From NCBI RefSeq assembly GCF_024508235.1, contig NZ_CP101943.1, positions 1,302,001 to 1,366,000 on the forward strand: a stretch of 64,000 nt of DNA. Reading direction: 5' to 3'. The stretch is from Halococcus qingdaonensis (GTDB taxonomy: Archaea > Halobacteriota > Halobacteria > Halobacteriales > Halococcaceae). A program made the translations under genes and the position numbers. The notes under the pieces were generated by a model. That model saw only the letters and a list, made by a program, of their open reading frames with translations. It ran no database searches and was not told the DNA's origin. This document shows, in pieces, positions 25,274 to 34,784 of the stretch (position 1 is the first letter of the stretch; each line of letters begins with the position of its first letter).

Positions 25274-28200
25274 ATGACCGGGACCGAGCAGGCGACGCTT
25301 GGGGACAGCGCCGCCGACGAAACGGCGGCCGCGGGGTCGGCGGCAGCGGCGGCGCGGACGGTCGCCGGCGACGGCGGCGACGAGGCCGAACTCGTCGATC
25401 CGAGCGCCCGCCGCTACCCCGACCCCGACGGAACGCTCGACCTCGCCGTCACGCAAGTCGACTACACCATCGAAGGATCGGGCAAACGGGAGACACCGAT
25501 CATCCACGTCTTCGGCCGAACCGAAGCGGGCGAGGCCGAACACGTCCGCGTCCACGGCTTCCGTCCGTACTTCTACGCGCCGACGGCGAACCTGACGGAT
25601 GGGTTCGACCACGACCGCATCACCGGCTCGGAGGAGACCGACGAGAACGGCGAGCCCTACGAGAGCATTCGGGGCGAGAAACTCACCAAAGTGTTCGGCC
25701 AGACGCCCCGCGACGTCGGTCAGATCCGCGACCGCTTCGATCACTACGAGGCGGACATCCTCTTCCCGAACCGGTTTCTCATCGATAAGGACATCGGCGG
25801 CGGCGTTCGCGTACCTGTCCGCCGCGCGAGCGACGACGCGCTCGTCGTTCCCCACGAGGAGGTCAAGGCGACCGAGATGGAGGCCGAGGCACGTGTCTGC
25901 ACCTTCGATATCGAGGTCGACGACCGCTCGGGCTTCCCCGAGGACGGTGAGGAGACGATCATCTGTCTGTCGAGTCACGACTCGCGCACCGACGAGTACG
26001 TCGTCTGGCTCTACGAGGCCAGCGACGGGATCGGCCCGGACGAACTCGACGAGTACGTCGGGATCGAGGAGGAGATCGACGCCACGGTCAACCGCTACGG
26101 GAGCGAGGAGGCGATGCTCGCCGCCTTCCTCGACTACATCGACGACACCGATCCCGACGTGCTGACGGGCTGGAACTTCACCGATTTCGACGCGCCCTAC
26201 CTCCTCGATCGGCTGGAGGTGCTCGGCGGGGCCGACTGCGAGAGCCACGACCTCGATCCGAACCGGCTCTCGCGGGTGAACGAGGTCTGGCGCTCGGACT
26301 GGCAGGGGCCCGACGTCAAGGGCCGGGTCGTCTTCGACCTGCTCTACGCCTACCAGCGCACGCAGTTCTCCGAGCTCGATTCCTACCGACTCGATGCCGT
26401 CGGCGAGGTCGAACTCGGCGTCGGCAAGGAGCGGTACGCGGGATCGATCGGCGATCTCTGGGAGGAGAACCCCGAACGGCTGCTCGAATACAACCTTCGG
26501 GACGTCGAACTCTGTGTCGAGATCGATCGCCAGCAGGACGTGATCCCGTTCTGGCAGGAGGTCGCTTCGTTCGTGGGGTGTAAGCTCGAAGACGCCACGA
26601 CGCCGGGCGATACGGTCGACATGTACGTGCTCCACGAGGCCCACGGGAAGTTCGCGCTCCCGTCGAAGGGCCAGCAGGAGTCGGAGGACTACGAGGGTGG
26701 CGCGGTGTTCGATCCCATCACGGGTGTCCGTGAGATGGTGGCGGTGCTCGACCTCAAGAGCCTCTATCCGATGTGTATGGTCACGACGAACGCGAGCCCG
26801 GAGACGAAGGTCGACCCCGAGCACTACGACGGCGAGACCTATCACGCACCCAATGGCACGCACTTCCGGAAGAATCCCGACGGCATCATCCGGGAGATGG
26901 TCGATGAACTGCTCGCCGAGCGTGACGAGAAGAAAGCCCGGCGGGCCGACCACAGCCCGGGCAGCGGGGCCTACGAGCGCTTCGACCGCCAGCAGGCCGC
27001 CGTCAAGGTCATCATGAACTCCCTCTACGGGGTGCTCGGTTGGGAACGGTTCCGGCTGTACGACCGCGAGATGGGCGCGGCCGTGACCGCGACCGGCCGC
27101 GAGGTCATCGAGCACACCGAGGACGCTGCAAACGAACTGGACTATCAGGTCGCATACGGTGATAGCGTTACCGGCGATAGACCGGTGGTCGTTCGCGATC
27201 CCGGAGGACGGGTTCGAGTTCTCCCCATCGAGACGTTGTTCGAGCAGGGCAAGGCCACTGCCGAATCGTCGGTGCTCATCACGGCCGATGGGGGCTCCGT
27301 CGCCAACGCGTCAGTCGGCAAGAGTCGGCGCTCGCTCGACGGATGGCAGGCGCTTTCGCTAGCCGACGACGGCGAGAGCGAGTGGCAACCCATCCAGCAG
27401 GTCATGCGACACGAAACCGATAAGTCGGTCGTCAAACTCCAACACAAATTCGGCGAATCGATCACGACACGGGATCACTCCTACGTCGTCGAGAATGAGG
27501 GGACGCTTACCGAGGCGGCACCGTCGGCCGTCGACACGCCGCTTCGCGTTCCGACCATTCCCGACGTCGAAACAGTCGGGACGATCGATATGTACGACGT
27601 CCTCGGCGGGTACACGCGCGAGTACGAAGACGGCAGAAGTGTCGGGAGCGAGCGGGCGACGACAAAAACGAAGCGCGTCCACGCCGACGAGGAGTACGTC
27701 TGGTTCGGGCACGACCACCACGGAACCCTCGACTCAACGATCAAACTGCAGCGCTACATCGACATCGACGGCGAGGACGGACGAGCGCTCGTCAGACTGC
27801 TCGCCGCCTACGTTGCGGAAGGAAGTTCCTCGACCGCCGAAACGACAGACACGAGGTTCGGAGCGAGCATCGCCGAATCGCGCCGTGAGTGGCTCGAACA
27901 ACTCGAAGACGATTACCACCGGCTGTTCGAGAACGTCACGGCGAGCATCATCGCCAGCGACACGCGCGACGAACGAACCGTCTCCTACGACACGTCGACC
28001 GGCGAGACGAGCGCCGCGTACGACGACCGGACGCTCAAGCTGCAGATGATGAACGAGCTTGCGGCGGTGTTCTTCCGCGAGTTCGCCGGTCAGACGTCCC
28101 ATGGAAAGCGCGTCCCGTCGTTCGTGTTCCATCTCCCGGACTCCGAACAGCAACTGTTTCTCGACTGGCTCGTCGACGGCGACGGCTCTCGAGAGTTCCC

Positions 28201-29314
28201 ACGGTACAGCGACGCCTACGCCGAACGAAACTTCGATTACGAGACCGTCAGTCGTCGGCTTGCTGCTGGACTGTCGATGCTGCTGACACAGCGCGGGCGG
28301 AAACACTCGCTGAAGTTCCGTGACTCGAAGGACAGCTACACCATCAGAACGTGCGAACACTACCGATCGGGACGCGACCCGGTGCGTACCGACATCGAAC
28401 ACGATGGCTACGTGTACGACCTCAGCGTCGCTGAAAACGACAACTTCGTCGATGGAGTCGGTGGTGTCGTCCTCCATAACACCGATTCGGTCATGCTCGA
28501 ACTCGGCGGCGACGTCGCCAAAGAATCGGCCATCGAGCAGGCCGGCACCATCGAGTCGCACATCAACGACTCCTACGACGCCTTCGCCAGCGAGCAGTTG
28601 GGAGCCGACGAGCACCGCTTCGAGATCGAGTTCGAGAAGCTCTACCGCCGGTTCTTCCAGGCCGGCAAGAAGAAACGCTACGCCGGTCACATCGTCTGGA
28701 AAGAAGGCCAGGACGTCGACGATGTCGACATCACGGGCTTCGAGTACAAGCGCTCAGACATCGCCCCGATCACCAAGAACGTCCAGCACGAGGTGATCGA
28801 TCGCATCGTCCACGGCGAGGATCTGGACGACGTCAAACGTTACGTCCGCGAGGTCATCGAACGGTTCGAGGACGGCGACGTGGATATCGACGAGGTCGGC
28901 GTCCCCGGCGGGATCGGCAAACGCCTCGGCAACTACGATACCGACACCGCCCAGGTCCGCGGCGCGAAATACGCGAACCTCCTCCTGGGCACGAACTTCC
29001 AACGCGGCAGCAAGCCCAAACGGCTCTATCTCGACCGCGTCGACGACCGCTTCTTCCAACGCATCGAATCCGACCAGCCCGAGATCGCCGAGGACGACCT
29101 CTACCGCGAGTTCAAACGCGACGTGAGCAACGGCGACGGCGTCATCTGCTTCGAGTACGCCGACCAAATTCCCGACGAGTTCGCCATCGACTGGCCGAAG
29201 ATGCTCGACAAGACGCTCAAAGGCCCGATCGCGCGCGTGCTCGAAGCGCTCGATATCTCCTGGAACGAGGTCAAATCCGGCCAGACACAAACCGGACTCG
29301 GGAGCTTCACCTGA
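25274..29314 (+). CDS. polB: Family B DNA polymerase (PolB1-type) with an intein
   Basis: The precursor has 1346 residues; about 907 remain after splicing. The exonuclease domain shows FDIEVD (ExoI) and GWNFTDFDAPYLLDRL (ExoII). The polymerase domain has LDLKSLYPMCMVTTNASPET (motif A), KVIMNSLYGVLGWERFRL (motif B) and motif C, YGDTDS, which is interrupted between D and T by the intein. The N-terminus carries a low-complexity alanine- and acid-rich extension (about 1-45) that is usual in haloarchaeal PolB. It is the main replicative or repair polymerase and must splice to be active. The intein uses fewer G/C-ending codons than its host. Confidence 0.97.
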   Translation: MTGTEQATLGDSAADETAAAGSAAAAARTVAGDGGDEAELVDPSARRYPDPDGTLDLAVTQVDYTIEGSGKRETPIIHVFGRTEAGEAEHVRVHGFRPYFYAPTANLTDGFDHDRITGSEETDENGEPYESIRGEKLTKVFGQTPRDVGQIRDRFDHYEADILFPNRFLIDKDIGGGVRVPVRRASDDALVVPHEEVKATEMEAEARVCTFDIEVDDRSGFPEDGEETIICLSSHDSRTDEYVVWLYEASDGIGPDELDEYVGIEEEIDATVNRYGSEEAMLAAFLDYIDDTDPDVLTGWNFTDFDAPYLLDRLEVLGGADCESHDLDPNRLSRVNEVWRSDWQGPDVKGRVVFDLLYAYQRTQFSELDSYRLDAVGEVELGVGKERYAGSIGDLWEENPERLLEYNLRDVELCVEIDRQQDVIPFWQEVASFVGCKLEDATTPGDTVDMYVLHEAHGKFALPSKGQQESEDYEGGAVFDPITGVREMVAVLDLKSLYPMCMVTTNASPETKVDPEHYDGETYHAPNGTHFRKNPDGIIREMVDELLAERDEKKARRADHSPGSGAYERFDRQQAAVKVIMNSLYGVLGWERFRLYDREMGAAVTATGREVIEHTEDAANELDYQVAYGDSVTGDRPVVVRDPGGRVRVLPIETLFEQGKATAESSVLITADGGSVANASVGKSRRSLDGWQALSLADDGESEWQPIQQVMRHETDKSVVKLQHKFGESITTRDHSYVVENEGTLTEAAPSAVDTPLRVPTIPDVETVGTIDMYDVLGGYTREYEDGRSVGSERATTKTKRVHADEEYVWFGHDHHGTLDSTIKLQRYIDIDGEDGRALVRLLAAYVAEGSSSTAETTDTRFGASIAESRREWLEQLEDDYHRLFENVTASIIASDTRDERTVSYDTSTGETSAAYDDRTLKLQMMNELAAVFFREFAGQTSHGKRVPSFVFHLPDSEQQLFLDWLVDGDGSREFPRYSDAYAERNFDYETVSRRLAAGLSMLLTQRGRKHSLKFRDSKDSYTIRTCEHYRSGRDPVRTDIEHDGYVYDLSVAENDNFVDGVGGVVLHNTDSVMLELGGDVAKESAIEQAGTIESHINDSYDAFASEQLGADEHRFEIEFEKLYRRFFQAGKKKRYAGHIVWKEGQDVDDVDITGFEYKRSDIAPITKNVQHEVIDRIVHGEDLDDVKRYVREVIERFEDGDVDIDEVGVPGGIGKRLGNYDTDTAQVRGAKYANLLLGTNFQRGSKPKRLYLDRVDDRFFQRIESDQPEIAEDDLYREFKRDVSNGDGVICFEYADQIPDEFAIDWPKMLDKTLKGPIARVLEALDISWNEVKSGQTQTGLGSFT
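27164..28480 (+). mobile_element. Intein with LAGLIDADG homing endonuclease in polB motif C (pol-c site)
   Basis: The insert is 439 residues (631-1069 of the precursor). It begins with Ser1 (SVTGDRPVVV, block A) and ends VYDLSVAENDNFVDGVGGVVLHN, with the block F pattern and the terminal His-Asn. The extein residue after it is Thr, which is the +1 nucleophile. Two LAGLIDADG-type helices are visible: LLAAYVAEG and FLDWLVDGDG. So it is a full intein with a probably active homing endonuclease. Taking it out restores YGDTDS exactly, the catalytic site of the polymerase. Confidence 0.95.
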
Positions 29315-29325
29315 ACCTTTTTACT
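29315..29325 (+). terminator. T-run after polB
   Basis: ACCTTTTTACT follows the polB stop within a few bases. A five-T run fits archaeal termination. The 260 bases beyond it contain no gene, only copies of the haloarchaeal intergenic words CGAACGGAGTGAGCG and relatives (about 29410-29500). Confidence 0.35.
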
Positions 29326-29587
29326 GCGGGGGATCGCGCCCTGCGGGCGCTCAACCCCTTGCAAAAAGGTTCATCAAAAACACCCGCTCGCTCCCGACGG
29401 TCACTCGCGGCGTTCTCATGAACGAGCGCAGGGAGTGAACGAGAGCCAGAGAGACGCTCCGCGTCTCTCGCGAACCGCGCGAACGGAGTGAGCGCGGATG
29501 CGGATTTCTCCACCCGTTCCGCAACCGCACAGCACCGCATGCGGTCCACATCTCTGGAGACAGCGATCGAAAATCGGCTCTGCGGGA

Positions 29588-30829
29588 CTACAGAAGCGTG
29601 CTGAGCTCGTTCGCCAGCAGGACGATGAACAGGAGGGCGCTGGCGGTCAGCAGCGTGTTGAACACCATCCCGTTCCTGTGCGCAGCGGCCACACGGTCGG
29701 AGTTGAGCAGCAACAGGAGCGTGATGGCCAGAAACGGCATGAAGACCGCGCCGAGAACACCGTAGATGATGATTATGAACACCGGTTCGCCGAGGAAGTG
29801 CAGCAGTAGCGGCGGGAACGTGAGCCACAGCACGTAGAACGTGTACGCGTTGGTGTCCCGAAGCCGATCGGCCTCGACCGGGTTCGCGGAGAACTCGCCC
29901 ACGAAGTCGGCGAATAGATACGAGACGCCATGCCACGTGCCGAGCAACGAAGTGAACGAGGCCGACCAGAAGCCGATCAGGAAGGCGAACCGGAGTGCGG
30001 GATGGAGCTGGTTGCCGAGGTTGTCGGCCAGCGCGACCAACCCGTCCTCGCCGGAGACACTCGCGCCGGTGCCGTAGAGCAGCGCCGCGCTCATGACGAT
30101 CAGCGCGATGACGAACAGCCCCGTGATGAGATAGGCCGAGGAGGCGTCGCGGCGCATCACCGGAATGTAGTTCGGGCTGTCCCAGTCCTTCTCGGCGAGC
30201 CAGTAGCCGTAGGATGCCATCGTGATCGTCCCACCCGTGCCGCCGATGAGCCCGAGCGCGTAGACGATCGATCCCTCCGGCAGCGCGGGGACGCCGGTTC
30301 CGATGATTTCACCGAGCTGGGGCAACACGGCGATCGCCGATCCGATGACGGTGACGACCATCAACACGATGAAGACCGTGATCACGTTCTCGAACGTCTC
30401 GTACCGGTTCGCCAGCACCAGTACGGCCCCGAGAATCGGGTGAGCGACCAGGTAGATCCAGAACGGTATCGCCGGGAAGAGGGCATTCGCCGCGAGCGAC
30501 GCGGACGAACTGACCGCAGCGCCGTAGACGAATCCCCACAGGAGAGAGTAACCACCGAAGAAGCCGCTCGCCCACCGTCCCAGCGAGTGAATCCCTTCGA
30601 GGATGGTCTCGTCGGTTGCTAAGTGATAGCGTCCAACGCCCTCGTTCAGCGCGAACTTGATGACGATGCCGACGAGCACCGCCCAGACGAAATTCAGTCC
30701 GTATCGGTTGCCCGCAACGAGCCCGGCCGCGAGGTCGCCGGCTCCCACGCCGGTCGCGGCGACGAGCAGGCCGGGCCCGATCAGCGACCATTCCGGTTCG
30801 TCAGATGAATCGTCCGTGTGAGCACTCAT
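29588..30829 (-). CDS. Nramp-related transporter lacking the canonical metal-binding motifs
   Basis: The protein has 413 residues and about eleven helices, with the fold pattern of Nramp (SLIGPGLLVAATG at the start of helix 1, GGTITMASYGYW in helix 6). In true Nramp metal carriers helix 1 carries DPGN and helix 6 MPH. Here the corresponding parts read GVGAGD (about 27-32) and MAS (204-206). The aspartate, asparagine and methionine-histidine ligands are thus not all conserved, so a manganese or iron substrate cannot be assumed. Relatives of this branch are sometimes annotated as metal transporters only by fold. It is flanked by gene-free DNA on both sides, so it is probably monocistronic. Confidence 0.82.
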   Translation of the reverse strand: MSAHTDDSSDEPEWSLIGPGLLVAATGVGAGDLAAGLVAGNRYGLNFVWAVLVGIVIKFALNEGVGRYHLATDETILEGIHSLGRWASGFFGGYSLLWGFVYGAAVSSSASLAANALFPAIPFWIYLVAHPILGAVLVLANRYETFENVITVFIVLMVVTVIGSAIAVLPQLGEIIGTGVPALPEGSIVYALGLIGGTGGTITMASYGYWLAEKDWDSPNYIPVMRRDASSAYLITGLFVIALIVMSAALLYGTGASVSGEDGLVALADNLGNQLHPALRFAFLIGFWSASFTSLLGTWHGVSYLFADFVGEFSANPVEADRLRDTNAYTFYVLWLTFPPLLLHFLGEPVFIIIIYGVLGAVFMPFLAITLLLLLNSDRVAAAHRNGMVFNTLLTASALLFIVLLANELSTLL

Positions 30830-30956
30830 CGAGTGTACAGCGGGTCGTGGCTATCGGATAAATCTAGTTGTGGTCGATCGGATAACTGTGAGTCCTTCGA
30901 TCGTTGTTTTCACGAACGGTGTGACGATTTGTGGCAATCACCCCGGGATCGGTTTT

Positions 30957-31439
30957 CTACTGCTCGGTCGCCGGCACGCCCGCGACCGTCGCGCCCGCCG
31001 GCACGTCGCTGGCCACGAGCGAGTTCGCGGCCACGCGCGCGTCGGCACCGATCTCGACACCCGGGAGAACGATCGCCCCTGCACCGATCATCGCACGCTC
31101 GCCGACGACCACCTCCCCCGTGCGATATTCGTCCTGGAGGAACTCGTGACAGAGCAGGGTCGTGTCGTAGCCAACGATGGCGTTCTCGCGGAGGGTGATC
31201 AGTTCCGGCCAGAAAACATCGGGTGTCGCTTCGAGCCCCCACGAGACGCCCCGTTCGACGGTGACGCCGATGCGCCGGAGCGCCCAGTTCTTGATCCGTA
31301 GCGAGGGCGCGATACGCGCGACGAGGACGAGAACATAGGTGTACATGATCCGCCACGCGCTCTTCGCGTCGGGCCAGTGCCACAGCGAGTTCCGCCGTCC
31401 CGGCGTCGAATGCACCGTGAGGCGATCGTGACGGCCCAT
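30957..31439 (-). CDS. Left-handed beta-helix acyltransferase
   Basis: This 160-residue protein has an N-terminal helical part with one hydrophobic segment (IMYTYVLVLVARIAPSL). From about residue 75 come hexapeptide repeats: ENAIVGYDTTLL, VVVGERAMIGAGAIVLPGVEIGADARVAANSLVASDVPAGATVAGVPA. This is the acetyltransferase LbH fold, and the ending VAGVPA is typical. It probably acylates a sugar or nucleotide-sugar with acetyl-CoA. The start overlaps the purD stop by one base (TGATG), so it is co-translated with purD, although a metabolic link is not evident. It is a short member of the family. Confidence 0.85.
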   Translation of the reverse strand: MGRHDRLTVHSTPGRRNSLWHWPDAKSAWRIMYTYVLVLVARIAPSLRIKNWALRRIGVTVERGVSWGLEATPDVFWPELITLRENAIVGYDTTLLCHEFLQDEYRTGEVVVGERAMIGAGAIVLPGVEIGADARVAANSLVASDVPAGATVAGVPATEQ

Positions 31440-32734
31440 CAGCCCTCGTGGCCACGCAGTTCGGCCATGTGCTCGATTCGTGACTCGACGAGATCGGCCG
31501 TGCCGATGTCCTCACGCACCCGCAGTCCGTCCGTGTCGGCCGCGTCGAGCGCATCGGCCGCAATCTCCTCGGCCTCCGCGATACTCTCGGCGATTCCGAC
31601 GACTGCGAATGCCCGTGAGGTGGTCGTGTAGATGCCGTCCTCGTGCTCGTCGACGCTCGCGTAGAACAACAGCGCGTCGCCCGCGCTCTCGGGGTCGATC
31701 CCGACCTGTGCGCCCGCGTCGGGGTCTTCGGGATAGCCCGCCGGAACGGCGTACTTGCAGACGGTCGCCCGCTCGTCGAAGGTGAGTTCGGGGAGGTCGC
31801 CGCCGCGGGCTGCCGTGAGAACGTCGAGGAAGTCGGTGTCGAGTACGGGCAAGGTGTTCATCGCCTCGGGATCGCCGAAGCGCGCGTTGAACTCGACGAC
31901 TTTCGGTCCGTCGGCCGTGAGCATGAACTGGCCGTAGAGCACACCCGTGTAGTCGTCGAGGGCGTCGACCGTCTCCTCGATGATCGACACGGCCGCGTCG
32001 TAGTCCGCCTCGGTCATGAACGGGAGTTCGCGCGTGGCGGCGCTGTAACTCCCCATTCCACCCGTGTTGGGCCCCTCGTCGCCCTCGTAGGCACGCTTGT
32101 GATCCTGGACGGCCGGCGTCGTGCGCACGTCGCCGTCGGCAACGAACGCCTGCACGGTGAACTCCTCGCCGACGAGGCGCTCTTCGAGCACGACACGGTC
32201 GTACTTCGACTCGCGGAGATACTCTTTCGCCTCCGCGGGGCTGAGCTGCTCGCCGATGACGCGCACGCCTTTGCCGCCGGTGAGGCCGGCGGGTTTCACG
32301 ACCAGATCGCCGTCGCTGTCGTCGATGTGCTCGCAGGCGCGCTCCATGTCGTCGAACGTCGCGAAGTCGGGACATCCCGGAATATCGTGTTCGCGCATGA
32401 ACCGCCGCTGGTAGGCCTTGTCGGTCTCGATGCGCGCCGCGTCGGCCTTCGGGCCGAACGGAAAAATCCCGTTCTCGGCGAGCGCGTCGGCGACACCCGC
32501 CTGAAGGGGGGCTTCGGGACCGACGGCCGCGAGCGTCGCGTCGACCTCCTCGGCGTAGGCGACGACGGCCTGCGGGGTCGTCGTGTCGAGAGTTTCGAAT
32601 CCCGCCGCGAGGGCGGCGATCCCCGGGTTCCGGGTGCCCGCACAGCCGTAGAGCTCCGCGTCGCTGTCGGCGAGGGCGCGCGCGATGGCGTGTTCGCGAC
32701 CGCCGCCACCGACGAGAAGCACGGTCTCGTGCAT
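31439..32734 (-). CDS. purD: Phosphoribosylamine-glycine ligase
   Basis: The protein is 431 residues, the usual length of GARS. It begins LVGGGGREHAIARALADS, the N-terminal signature, with ATP-grasp parts KPAGLTGGKGVRVI, EEFTVQAFVADG and VEFNARFGDPEAMNTLPVL. The enzyme joins 5-phosphoribosylamine and glycine to GAR in the second step of de novo purine synthesis. It stands alone rather than in a purine operon, followed at once by the acyltransferase gene. The ATG start at 32734 gives MHETVLLVGGGGREH, with the N-domain intact. Confidence 0.97.
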   Translation of the reverse strand: MHETVLLVGGGGREHAIARALADSDAELYGCAGTRNPGIAALAAGFETLDTTTPQAVVAYAEEVDATLAAVGPEAPLQAGVADALAENGIFPFGPKADAARIETDKAYQRRFMREHDIPGCPDFATFDDMERACEHIDDSDGDLVVKPAGLTGGKGVRVIGEQLSPAEAKEYLRESKYDRVVLEERLVGEEFTVQAFVADGDVRTTPAVQDHKRAYEGDEGPNTGGMGSYSAATRELPFMTEADYDAAVSIIEETVDALDDYTGVLYGQFMLTADGPKVVEFNARFGDPEAMNTLPVLDTDFLDVLTAARGGDLPELTFDERATVCKYAVPAGYPEDPDAGAQVGIDPESAGDALLFYASVDEHEDGIYTTTSRAFAVVGIAESIAEAEEIAADALDAADTDGLRVREDIGTADLVESRIEHMAELRGHEG

Positions 32735-32833
32735 GTGCAGTGGGGCCGGCGCGGGCGACCTAAGCGTTGTCCTTCACGGACCGGCTCGGATCGCAGGACG
32801 GTGATCGATCGCTCGGGAGAATGGTGGGACGAC

Positions 32834-33649
32834 TCAGAGACCGATCGTCGCCGCGAGTTCCTCGTCGATACCGCCGCCGATTCCGAAGAGACGTCTCATC
32901 TCCTCGTCGGCAAGTTCGAAGTCGAAGACGGCACTGTTCCGCTCGATGTGGTCGGGATTCGACGACCGCGGGATCGTCGAAACCATCGGCTGCTGGAGCA
33001 GCCACCGGATCGCGACCTGCCGCACTGTCTTTCCGTGCGTCTCGGCGACGGCTACGAGTTCCTCGTCTTCGAGCGCCGAGCCGAGCTTGAGCGGACTGTA
33101 GGCGGTGAGCAGCACGTCTTCGTCGATGCAGAACGACAAGAGATCGGGCTGATGGGTGGCGAGGCTGTACTCGACCTGATTGGTGAATATCGGTGCCGCC
33201 GAGTGGTCGACGGCGTTTCGCGTCTGCTCGACGGAGAAGTTCGAGACGCCGATATGGTTCACGAGTCCGTCCGCGACGAGTTCGTCCATCGCGTCGAGCG
33301 TCTCCTCGTGAGGGACGTTCTGATCGGGGGAGTGAATGAGCAACAGATCGACGTACTCCATGCCGAGCCGGTCGAGACTGTTTTGTGTCGAGTCGATGAC
33401 CGCTTCATGGGCGCGGTTGTCCCGCGTCAGCTTCGTCGTCACGAACAGCTCCTCGCGCGCGACGTCCGACTCCTCGACCGCCGCCCCGACCGCCGACTCG
33501 CTGTCGTACATCTGTGCGGTGTCGATGTGTCGATAACCGGCCGCGAGCGCCGCTTCGACGGCCTTCTGTCGTTCTTCGTCGGTGTCCATGCCGGCAGTAC
33601 CGAAGCCGAGTGCGGGGACGTCCACACCGTCGACCGTGACGTGTCTCAT
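32834..33649 (-). CDS. Aldo/keto reductase
   Basis: This 271-residue protein starts MRHVTVDGVDVPALGFGTAG. The AKR tetrad is complete: Asp43 and Tyr48 (DTAQMYDSE), Lys73 (TTKL) and His106 (IHSPDQ). The 3'-end motif NPDHIERNSAVFDFEL fits NADPH-binding AKRs of the YvgN/2,5-diketogluconate reductase type. Substrates would be aldehydes or ketones and are not predictable here. The length is that of short microbial members. The start at 33649 is preferred over upstream in-frame codons that add a basic tail. Confidence 0.9.
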   Translation of the reverse strand: MRHVTVDGVDVPALGFGTAGMDTDEERQKAVEAALAAGYRHIDTAQMYDSESAVGAAVEESDVAREELFVTTKLTRDNRAHEAVIDSTQNSLDRLGMEYVDLLLIHSPDQNVPHEETLDAMDELVADGLVNHIGVSNFSVEQTRNAVDHSAAPIFTNQVEYSLATHQPDLLSFCIDEDVLLTAYSPLKLGSALEDEELVAVAETHGKTVRQVAIRWLLQQPMVSTIPRSSNPDHIERNSAVFDFELADEEMRRLFGIGGGIDEELAATIGL

Positions 33650-33854
33650 ACGTCGACATGGCGAGCGACAGTCAAACGATTGTCGGGGGTCGGTGGTGAG
33701 GGAAGAGGAAGTGAGTGGAGAGAAACAAGAGCGAGGCGAATAGCGGGTGGTCACCGTTCGGAACCGCCGTTCAGCCAAGCCGTCACGGTCGGTTGCACTC
33801 GCAGGCACGACCGCTATTCGGCTCTCGATCGTGTTCTCGGTGAGGTCAACACCG

Positions 33855-34670
33855 ATGTTCTATCACGACGACGAACTCCAGTACGAGGTGGAAGTCGAGG
33901 AGCCGAACCCCCGCTTCGCGAAGATGCTCCAGCAGGCGATCGGCGGGGCCGAGGGTGAGATGCGCGTCGCGCTCCAGTACATGTTCCAGGCCTTCGCGGT
34001 GCCGGCCGAGAAGAAGGAGTATCGCCAGCTCCTGATGGAGACCGCAACCGAGGAGCTCGGCCATATCGAGATGCTCTCGACCGCCGTGGCAAAGAACCTC
34101 CAGGGAGCCTCGAACGCACAGCGCGAGGAGGCCCGGGAGGACCCCGTCATCGCCGAGATGATGGACAGCGGCCAGCCCCGACAGGCGCTCTCGGCGGGGC
34201 TTCACGCGATGCCGGTCGATTCGAACGGCGCACCCTTCTCCGGTGGCTACGTCGTCGCCAGCGGCAACCTCGCCGCCGACATGTACGCGAACGTAATGGC
34301 CGAGTCCACGGGCAGGTTGCTCGCCACGCGTCTCTACGAAATGACCGACGACGAGGGGATGCAGGATATGCTCTCGTATCTCATCGCGCGCGATACGATG
34401 CACCAGAACCAGTGGCACGCCGCGCTCGAAACGATGGACGACCACGTCCCTGTTCCGAACAGTTTCCCCCAGGAGAAGGAAAACCAGGAGCACAACTACG
34501 AGTTCATGTCCACGCACGTCGAGGACCGATCGGATCCCGAGCAGCGCTGGACGCAGGGCGAGTCGATCGACGGCAACGGCGAGTTCTCCTACGGCGAGCA
34601 GCCCGGCGGCGGCGAACCCGACCTCGACGAGGTCATCGACGCGATGCACAACGAGATCAACCGGGAATAG
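33855..34670 (+). CDS. Manganese-catalase-like ferritin-fold protein
   Basis: The protein has 271 residues. The four-helix bundle ligands are visible: Glu35 (GEMRVALQYMF), Glu67 and His70 (EELGHIEML), then a glutamate in AESTGRLLATRLYEM and a histidine in RDTMHQNQWHAAL. This is the dimanganese catalase pattern. The C-terminal part (FSTH-like stretch, ESIDGNGEFSYGEQPGGGEPD) is the extended arm of that family. It likely breaks down hydrogen peroxide in the cytoplasm. The ATG is preceded by gene-free DNA of about 200 bases, so it may be controlled on its own. Confidence 0.88.
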   Translation: MFYHDDELQYEVEVEEPNPRFAKMLQQAIGGAEGEMRVALQYMFQAFAVPAEKKEYRQLLMETATEELGHIEMLSTAVAKNLQGASNAQREEAREDPVIAEMMDSGQPRQALSAGLHAMPVDSNGAPFSGGYVVASGNLAADMYANVMAESTGRLLATRLYEMTDDEGMQDMLSYLIARDTMHQNQWHAALETMDDHVPVPNSFPQEKENQEHNYEFMSTHVEDRSDPEQRWTQGESIDGNGEFSYGEQPGGGEPDLDEVIDAMHNEINRE

Positions 34671-34784
34671 CTGCTCGTCCACGCTCCCGTGCAGGGTGTC
34701 GGCCGTCGGAGCGTGATCGCGGCGGGATAGAAACGGCGAGCGCGCCTGCCACGTCTTTATACCGTCCGAGCGAGAGGTGACGAT

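Noticed and set aside
24836..27115. Very long open frame on the minus strand across the polB N-terminal half
   Set aside because: It is the mirror of highly GC-biased polB codons. Only the last 115 codons outside polB (24836-25183) make a plausible protein.
31643..33958. Long plus-strand frame across purD and the aldo/keto reductase
   Set aside because: It crosses several real genes on the other strand and shows no domain.
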